Positions 16,808 to 21,835 of a stretch of 21,835 bases of DNA are shown piece by piece. The stretch comes from Psychrobacter jeotgali. Lineage in GTDB: Bacteria; Pseudomonadota; Gammaproteobacteria; Pseudomonadales; Moraxellaceae. The position numbers and the translations under genes are program-made. Numbering within the stretch: the stretch's first letter is position 1; each line of letters opens with the position of its first letter. The stretch spans positions 1 to 21,835 of the forward strand of contig NZ_CAJHAF010000002.1 of assembly GCF_904846315.1 (NCBI RefSeq). Direction: 5' to 3'. Under the pieces are notes generated by a model. The model was not told the origin of the DNA, ran no database searches, and was given only the letters and a program-made list of their open reading frames with translations.

Positions 16808-17461
16808 TTATACCTGCATCAAGAAGTTGGCCAACAGACGTTTGGCACCCTCAGTAGCAAAAGACTCTGGGTGAAACTGTACCCCTTGGATAGGGAACTG
16901 CTTATGACGAATGCCCATAATTTCCTCACCCTTGTTGACGCAGTCAATTAAGCTGTCATTTTCAAATTGCTCATTAGAGACCACTGCGGTGACTTCAAGA
17001 CATTCAGGCAGAGTGTCTGCTTTTACCATTAATGAATGGTAGCGCATAATTTCAATATCCTGAGGCAACCCTTTATACACTCCTTGTCCATCATGACGAA
17101 TGGGAGAGGTCTTACCATGCATGGGCACGCCCGCCCGTACCACATCACCGCCGAATACATGAGCAATACCTTGCATCCCTAGGCAAACCCCCAGTAAGGG
17201 AATAGACGGTCCCAACTCTTTTATCACCTCGCTACAGACGCCAAAGTAGGCAGGGTCCTCTGGCGAACCTGGGCCAGGGGAGATGATAATACGGTCATAG
17301 TTTTGTGATTTGATATCTTCTAGCGTAACTTCATTGTTACGTTTGACGCTAACTTTAGGGTTGCCCGGCATTTGGCTTAATTCGGTGTGCAGTATCTCGC
17401 CCACATACTGGTATAAGTTGAAGGTAAAAGAGTCGTAGTTGTCTATAATCAAAACGTTCAT
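16808..17461 (-). CDS. trpG: Glutamine amidotransferase subunit, TrpG/PabA type
   Basis: A 217-residue class I glutamine amidotransferase that supplies ammonia to a chorismate-using partner. It begins NVLIIDNYDSFTFNLYQYVGE and has the oxyanion segment SPGPGSPEDP (61-70), nucleophile Cys93 in GVCLGMQG, MHGKTSPI typical of anthranilate or aminodeoxychorismate synthases, and His197-Glu199 in QFHPES. The residue after LG in the elbow is Met where His is usual. The protein is about 25 residues longer than typical TrpG, with an extra segment near 25-48. AAGGA precedes the ATG. The neighbouring trpE lies upstream on the same strand; no trpD or trpC follows, only a terminator. A p-aminobenzoate role is possible. 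Confidence 0.82.
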   Translation of the reverse strand: MNVLIIDNYDSFTFNLYQYVGEILHTELSQMPGNPKVSVKRNNEVTLEDIKSQNYDRIIISPGPGSPEDPAYFGVCSEVIKELGPSIPLLGVCLGMQGIAHVFGGDVVRAGVPMHGKTSPIRHDGQGVYKGLPQDIEIMRYHSLMVKADTLPECLEVTAVVSNEQFENDSLIDCVNKGEEIMGIRHKQFPIQGVQFHPESFATEGAKRLLANFLMQV

Positions 17462-17592
17462 CAGTGTTCCTTGAAGGGTCTTATAGTCTTTTATTTATAG
17501 GGTGGTAAACGCTGTAAAACATAACGTTAATATATAGTTGTTTGATATGCCGCTACGCGCGCTTAACGATGTAATGGTTTAATAACGTATGG

Positions 17593-18500
17593 CTATTTGG
17601 ACTCAATAAAGCTGTCCAATACCACCTTCATCGCTGACAGCTTGCGTTGAATTTCCAAATACTCATCCTCAGGGTTTGAATCATAGACGTTACCGCCACA
17701 AGTTTGTGCGTAAGCTGCCTCACCATTGATAAATAAACTGCGGATAGGAATCGCAAAAATACAATCGCCATTAAAGTTAAAAGACCCTAACGCACCGCCA
17801 TAAGCACCACGCCCATCTGGCTCCAACTCATTGATAATCTTAATCGCTTCAATTTTTGGGGCACCTGACAACGTTCCTGCTGGGAAATTACTGGCCAAAG
17901 CGCTAAACATATCTTCATCAGGATGTAGCACCCCCACAATCTCAGAAGAAATATGCTGCACGTGAGAATAGCGTTTAATGTCCATTAAGCTGCGTACTTT
18001 GACCGTACCAAATCTTGCCACACGGCCAATATCATTACGGTGCAAATCGACCAACATATTGTGCTCGGCAATCTCTTTAGGATCATTGAGTAAAGCGCGT
18101 GCCAATTGACGGTCCTCAGTCTCATCTTTGCCCCGTTTAGCGGTACCTGCCAGCGGATAAGTTTCCATTTCACCTTGACGTAGGCGGAACAGCAGCTCAG
18201 GAGAAGCGCCGATAATACGCTGGGTACCAAATTTCATAAAATACATATGTGGAGAGGGGTTCACCTCCCTTAGTTTTTCATAGATAGGAATATGGTCGCC
18301 ACTGATCTTATATTTCGATTTAAAGCCCACTTCGCATTGGAAAATACGTCCGGCAATAATATCCTCTTTAACCCGCATCACAGCCTCAGCATGCTGTGCT
18401 TGGCTCATACCATCACCAATGAATTCTACGCTAGGGTTGGTATAGCTAGGTATAGGAGCTTGCAGTAAAGACTTTACTTTCTCGATACGATTTTGCTGCT
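17593..18500 (-). pseudogene. trpE: trpE-like chorismate-binding enzyme, 5' part lost at IS1 junction
   Basis: The open frame enters from the IS1 end at 18500 and runs to 17593, about 302 codons. It encodes a nearly complete chorismate-binding domain: GASPELLFRL, YPLAGTAKRG, NDPKEIAEHNMLVDLHRND, FPAGTLSGAPK, and a C-terminal QTCGGNVYDSNPEDEYLE. The N-terminal 180-200 residues with the tryptophan-feedback site are missing. Going upstream, an in-frame TGA lies inside the IS1 inverted repeat, and the first ATG in frame (18408) is an internal Met with no good ribosome binding site. A functional anthranilate synthase large subunit is unlikely, though a truncated ammonia-dependent form cannot be excluded. 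The text IFQCEVGFKSKYKISGD and the C-terminus look more like the archaeal-type TrpE group than Pseudomonas TrpE. Confidence 0.85.
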
Positions 18501-19291
18501 GGGTGGTGGTTCAAAAAGTAGGCTGAAAAAAAACAGGCTGAGAAATTGATAAAATAGTGAAATGCACATCACACTATACATCAAATGCCCAGCCTGTCTA
18601 AGTGACAATATAAAGAAAAATGGCTTCAAAAGCTATGGTAAACAAAACTATAAATGCAAAGACTGCAAACGGCAGTTTATTGGCGACCATGCCTTAACGT
18701 ACCAAGGCTGTCACTCCCAAAAAGATAGCAAAATACGACATCTTATGGTTCGAGGCAGTGGCATAAAAGACATCGCTTGCGTTGAGAGAATAAGCAAAGG
18801 CAAAGTACTAGCTAACCTAAAAAAGTGTCACTACCAAATAACCCCCAAGCAAAGGCAATACGACTGTCTTGAAGTCGATGAGCTTTGGACATTCGTAGGT
18901 AAAAAGACCAACAAACAATGGCTAATTTATGCCTATCACCGTGACACAGGTGAAATTGTTGCCTATGTGTGGGGAAAACGAGACCTTAACACTGTCAAAA
19001 AGCTTAAAGCTAAGCTGAAAGCCTTAGGCGTAAGTTGTGCTAAAATCGCTAGTGATACCTGGGATAGCTTTGTTACTGGTTTTAAGGGCTTTACCCAAGT
19101 CATTGGCAAATTTTTCACGGTCGGTATTGAAGGTAATAATTGCACTATCAGACATCGAGTAAGGCGAGCATTTAGGCGAAGTTGTAACTTTTCTAAAAAG
19201 CTGGAAAATCACTTTAAAGCCTTTGATTTAGCTTTCTTTTACATCAATCATGGGTATGTCTAATGTCAGCCTACTTTTTGAACCACCACCC
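18501..19291 (+). mobile_element. IS1-family insertion sequence, structurally complete
   Basis: Perfect 26-base inverted repeats (18501-18526 and 19266-19291, tips GGGTGGTGGTTC) bound a 791-bp element with one transposase gene. No 8-10 bp direct repeat flanks it: the bases left of 18501 (TTTTGCTGCT) and right of 19291 (GTATTTTTTC) differ. The left flank is trpE coding sequence and the right flank is an IS5-family transposase gene, so the two sides come from different original contexts. Confidence 0.9.
18562..19263 (+). CDS. IS1-family transposase, single uninterrupted frame
   Basis: A 233-residue protein combining the parts that classical IS1 makes by frameshifting InsA and InsB. Residues 9-35 hold a zinc finger (Cys9, Cys12, Cys32, Cys35), then comes a helix-turn-helix region (about 55-85), then the DDE nuclease with DELWTFVGKK (Asp106), SDTWDSF (Asp165) and IEGNNC (Glu190). 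No A-rich slippery site or internal frame change is needed. It appears intact and could be active. The gene lies opposite to trpE and to the truncated IS5-family transposase. Confidence 0.9.
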   Translation: MHITLYIKCPACLSDNIKKNGFKSYGKQNYKCKDCKRQFIGDHALTYQGCHSQKDSKIRHLMVRGSGIKDIACVERISKGKVLANLKKCHYQITPKQRQYDCLEVDELWTFVGKKTNKQWLIYAYHRDTGEIVAYVWGKRDLNTVKKLKAKLKALGVSCAKIASDTWDSFVTGFKGFTQVIGKFFTVGIEGNNCTIRHRVRRAFRRSCNFSKKLENHFKAFDLAFFYINHGYV

Positions 19292-19865
19292 GTATTTTTT
19301 CTTCTAGGAATAACCGCTTTCATGCCATGTTCTATCGCTTTATCTCTGATTTTCTGCGAATCGTATCCTTTGTCAGCTATAAAATATTCTGCCTGTTCAA
19401 TCACTTCTATTAGGTCGTTTGCAACTTGACTGTCGTGCACTTCACCCCCAGTGATTTTAAAATCGATCGGATTTCCATGCGCGTCCACACATAGGTGTAT
19501 TTTTGTCGTGTTTCCACCACGACTGAGTCCAATTGCTCGCTCTTCACCACGCCGAGCTCCACTTGCATGTTGATGACACCGTACATAACTTCCGTCAATG
19601 AATACCCATTCTTTATCAGTTTGTGTTCGTAGGTCAAAAAAAAATTCTGCCATAGCCCTTTTGTAGACCACCGATTAAAGCGGTTATAAGCTGTTTTCCA
19701 TGAACCTAGTTCGGTAGGTATGTCTCGCCATGGAGCACCTGTTCTTAGTTTCCAAAGTATGGCTTCCATTACGGTGCGGTCATTCTTCCATTGATGGCAA
19801 CCGTGAGCCTTCATTGTTGTTTGTAGTTGTTCCCATATGTTGTCAGTTATTACTGTTCTCGCCAT
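19292..19865 (-). pseudogene. Truncated IS5-family transposase with -1 frameshift site
   Basis: The first frame (19865 down) gives MARTVITDNIWEQL and WKLRTGAPWRDIP. At a run of nine T (19644-19636, minus strand) a -1 slip joins it to the second frame, producing WQNFFFDLRTQTDKEW and then FIDGSYVRCHQH, GLSRGGNTTKIH, and ADKGYDS, the DDE-type core. Two-frame layouts like this are normal in IS427-like elements. The coding sequence ends at VIPRRKNT where the IS1 repeat begins; the C-terminal RHLVENAF-type block with the catalytic Glu is lost, so the protein cannot be active. Confidence 0.85.
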
Positions 19866-19946
19866 GGTTTGAGTTTCCCTGTATTTTGTTGATATATAGG
19901 GCTAAAATAGGGCTTTATCTGTATTTTTCAAATTAGGGACACGCCC
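19292..19946 (-). mobile_element. IS5-family (IS427-like) element, 3' part missing
   Basis: One end is seen at 19946, with tip GGGCGTGTCCCT read on the minus strand, followed by a TA at 19947-19948 that fits the usual TA target. The other terminal inverted repeat is absent because the element stops at the IS1 border at 19291. About 655 bp of an element that is normally around 850 bp remains. Confidence 0.8.
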
Positions 19947-19961
19947 TAGAAAAATATAGCC

Positions 19962-20000
19962 AAAAAGAGTCAAAACTATTTTAAGGTTTTGACTCTTTTT
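19962..20000. terminator. Bidirectional terminator downstream of anbu
   Basis: AAAAAGAGTCAAAAC pairs perfectly with GTTTTGACTCTTTTT across a nine-base loop. It lies 70 bases past the anbu stop and just outside the IS5-family end, so it belongs to the old chromosome. Confidence 0.9.
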
Positions 20001-20069
20001 CAATGCTTTATAACAAAATGATTTGTCAGTTAAGACCGTAAGTAATGTCGAATATTAATTATTGCCGAG

Positions 20070-20813
20070 TTAGCGTTGCCAATAATCTTCTGGATAATTT
20101 GGCAAGTCTAATAAGGCTTGGCGTAACGCATTTGACCATTGAGCGCTAAGATCACTAAAGTAAGTATCGTGTTCATCAATACGTCGAATTTCAGGGATTT
20201 TTAGACTGTCATTCTCATAAATAATCATATCAATGGGCATACCAACTGATAAATTAGAGCGTATCGTAGAATCAAAAGATAACATCAGTGCCTGCGCAGA
20301 GTGATATAAATCAGCGTCATAAATCACAGAACGATCTAAGATGGGTTTCCCATATTTGCTTTCACCCAACTGGAAAAATGGCGTATCTGTAGTAGCCCGT
20401 ATACAGTTACCCTCGGGATAAATCATATACAATTCAGTGGGCTGGTTCTTTATTTGGCCACCAAGCATAAAAGAGCTAGTAAAGTTGGCATTGTTGGGCT
20501 CATTGGCGACAGCTTGTGCATTACTGGTAATCTCACGCATGTAGCGTCCTACCAATTGAGCCGCATCAAATAAAGTGGTAACTGTATGCAGATTGGGCTC
20601 TTGGTTTTGATTAATATCATTTTGTAATTGGGTAAATACTGCTTGAGAGGTGGCCAAATTCCCCGCAGTTTGCAAAACGATAAATCGTTCACCTTCAACA
20701 CCATAGGTGTAGATTTTTCGAAAAGTAGAGATGTGATCAACGCCTGCATTTGTTCGGGTATCACTCGCAAAAATCATGCCTTCTTTAAGGCGTAAAGCGG
20801 CGCAATAAGTCAT
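20070..20813 (-). CDS. Anbu-type proteasome-like protease (COG3484)
   Basis: A 247-residue Ntn-hydrolase-fold protein. I take the start at 20813, where AGGA lies five bases upstream and the product begins MTYCAALRLKEGMIFASDTRTNAG, the hallmark of Anbu; removal of Met exposes the predicted nucleophile Thr. An ATG 33 bases earlier would bury it. FRKIYTYG and VLQTAGNLATSQAV continue the family pattern, and LSVGMPIDM with DSLKI corresponds to the late beta-sheet. Anbu forms open or helical rings related to HslV and the 20S proteasome; its substrate is unsettled. It lies downstream of the transglutaminase-like gene with a 118-bp gap holding a dyad, so it may have its own promoter. Confidence 0.9.
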   Translation of the reverse strand: MTYCAALRLKEGMIFASDTRTNAGVDHISTFRKIYTYGVEGERFIVLQTAGNLATSQAVFTQLQNDINQNQEPNLHTVTTLFDAAQLVGRYMREITSNAQAVANEPNNANFTSSFMLGGQIKNQPTELYMIYPEGNCIRATTDTPFFQLGESKYGKPILDRSVIYDADLYHSAQALMLSFDSTIRSNLSVGMPIDMIIYENDSLKIPEIRRIDEHDTYFSDLSAQWSNALRQALLDLPNYPEDYWQR

Positions 20814-20838
20814 ATAATTCCTGTCATTAAAGAGTTCA

Positions 20839-20868
20839 TTAATCATTACATTTATTTTTAATGATTAA
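20839..20868. promoter_or_regulatory. Perfect 10-bp dyad upstream of anbu
   Basis: TTAATCATTA and its exact complement TAATGATTAA are separated by ten bases, 26-55 bases upstream of the anbu start. Possible operator or mRNA hairpin in the leader. Confidence 0.5.
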
Positions 20869-20905
20869 CAAATATTGAGGGGGTTGATAAAATTTTAAGA
20901 TCACT

Positions 20906-20922
20906 AACCATAAAAAATGGTT
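20906..20922 (-). terminator. Small hairpin after the transglutaminase gene
   Basis: AACCAT and ATGGTT flank five bases, ten bases past the stop codon. No T tract follows the stem on the minus strand, so it may only attenuate read-through into anbu or stabilise mRNA ends. Confidence 0.3.
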
Positions 20923-20931
20923 GATAGATCA

Positions 20932-21717
20932 TCAGTCGATACGGTTTACCATGACTTGGCTGTATAGGCTTTCATAACCACCACCAATACGCACACCGCG
21001 TACCGGTGCTGCATCTAAATAATCTCGTCCAATAGCGACATAGACATGATGACTAGGCTGGAATAGTTGGTTAGAAATATCAAAGGTATACCAATACCCA
21101 TCTAGATAAGCTTCTGCCCAAGCGTGACTCGACATATGGTTTTGATCGGCATCATACAGATAACCAGAGACATAACGTGCTGGAATCTTTTTATCACGCA
21201 AGCACCCCAAAAATACATGGGTATGATCTTGGCACACGCCCGCCTTCATCTCAAAGCTTTCTTCGGCCGTAGTACCTACGTGAGTCACATTTGTGGTATA
21301 GGGCATTTGAGTAATGAGTGCACTTGCTAAGCCTCGTAAATTCTCGAGCGTTACTGTTTCTAAATAAGGCGCAGCGAAGTCCCGCATACTTGTCGAGCAA
21401 TAGGTAAGGGGAGTCTGTACTGTAAATAGTAGATAGGGAATTTCTCCACTGTCTTCAACATATTGAGTATCGGTATTAATTTCGACAATACCGGAAGCCT
21501 GTATTTGCAAATTATCGTGTTTTCCATTGCGACTCAGCGTAAACCAAGTGTTGCCAAAACCATCCTTTTGTAAGGTAGCGAGTTTGGGTAGCATCACTGA
21601 CCAAGTATGCACGATTTGATGTGGTAGAGCCATTGGCGACATTCGAATATATTGCACACTACGCTGGGCGAACTCTTTGTAGTAATAGTTGGTTTGATGA
21701 TCAATACTAAGTTTCAT
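20932..21717 (-). CDS. Transglutaminase-like cysteine peptidase (COG1305)
   Basis: About 261 residues with an N-terminal beta domain (SIDHQTNYYYKEFAQRSVQYIRMSP, the bacterial transglutaminase N-terminal region) and the transglutaminase core. The catalytic triad, counted from a GTG three bases earlier as residue 1, is Cys163 in KAGVCQDHTHVF, His199 in SSHAWAEAYL and Asp214 in YTFDISN. It has no signal peptide and is cytoplasmic. ATG at 21717 or the adjacent GTG at 21720 could start it; AGGAG overlaps the last codons of the upstream gene, indicating coupling. In this neighbourhood such proteins are proposed to process peptide or isopeptide bonds made by the ATP-grasp partner. Confidence 0.9.
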   Translation of the reverse strand: MKLSIDHQTNYYYKEFAQRSVQYIRMSPMALPHQIVHTWSVMLPKLATLQKDGFGNTWFTLSRNGKHDNLQIQASGIVEINTDTQYVEDSGEIPYLLFTVQTPLTYCSTSMRDFAAPYLETVTLENLRGLASALITQMPYTTNVTHVGTTAEESFEMKAGVCQDHTHVFLGCLRDKKIPARYVSGYLYDADQNHMSSHAWAEAYLDGYWYTFDISNQLFQPSHHVYVAIGRDYLDAAPVRGVRIGGGYESLYSQVMVNRID

Positions 21718-21720
21718 CAC

Positions 21721-21835
21721 TTATACTCCTTGCTGTAATAAAGCATTGAATTCTTCACTCAACAGCAAATAATCATCAAAATTCTTAGATTTAATCAGCT
21801 GATTGGTTAAACGAATAAGTTCACGCCAGCGCGTA
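21721..21835 (-). CDS. C-terminal end of an upstream gene, probably alpha-E protein (5' end outside window)
   Basis: Only 37 residues are visible, beginning TRWRELIRLTNQLIKSKNF and ending NALLQQGV. They are helical and charged, with no signature motif. The stop at 21721-21723 is three bases from the transglutaminase ATG. In the conserved gene order the gene before this transglutaminase is usually the alpha-E (DUF403) protein or an ATP-grasp/alpha-E fusion, hence the guess; the sequence alone does not prove it. Confidence 0.5.
   Translation of the reverse strand, partial: TRWRELIRLTNQLIKSKNFDDYLLLSEEFNALLQQGV

Noticed and set aside
18501..19946. Composite transposon carrying cargo
   Set aside because: The two elements are of different families, directly abut one another and enclose no cargo; one is truncated.
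1..21835. tRNA, rRNA, phage attachment sites, toxin-antitoxin or defence genes
   Set aside because: None seen on either strand; apart from the IS region the content is metabolic, transport and housekeeping genes.

Overview
The window looks like a chromosomal segment of a gammaproteobacterium, most likely Moraxellaceae and probably Psychrobacter. This rests on the AT-rich composition, the gene set (NADP-type GdhA, YghU-type GST, TcyJLN-like cystine transporter, FrnE, SdaA, an Anbu cluster) and the intergenic style. It is inference by eye, not a database result.

Layout. 1-2261 (minus) is a large partial gene that fuses a circularly permuted ATP-grasp module to an alpha-E domain and carries a 13-copy Ser-Gln hexanucleotide repeat near its N-terminus. 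Divergent from it are a short MgtC/SapB-family membrane protein and a lipoprotein with an almost touching start (2508-3718). A perfect 32-bp palindromic terminator then separates these from convergent gdhA (3844-5196). Further minus-strand genes are an MdtD-like MFS exporter (5479-6930), an alpha/beta hydrolase (7065-7934) and possibly a tiny membrane protein. Plus-strand genes follow: a YghU-type glutathione transferase (8254-9099), a DEAD-box RNA helicase behind a roughly 300-nt leader (9517-11079), and a FrnE-like DsbA-family protein (11325-12035). L-serine dehydratase (12190-13668, minus) is separated from a cystine ABC transporter operon (14238-16588, plus) by a 569-bp divergent region with dyads.

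The region 16808-19946 is damaged. An anthranilate-synthase-like trpE-trpG pair runs on the minus strand, but trpE has lost its N-terminal domain where an intact IS1-family element begins. The other end of that IS1 element lies inside a truncated IS5-family element. No target duplication flanks IS1, so a deletion or recombination after IS insertion is likely.

The right end (19962-21835, minus) carries the end of an unidentified gene (probably an alpha-E protein), then a transglutaminase-like peptidase and an Anbu proteasome-like protease. These families belong to the same conserved neighbourhood as the ATP-grasp/alpha-E protein at the left edge. The window therefore appears to hold parts of two loci of one poorly understood ATP-grasp / alpha-E / transglutaminase / Anbu system about 18 kb apart. 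The families themselves are already described; what stands out here is the fusion, the variable Ser-Gln tract, the apparent duplication and the dyad in front of anbu.
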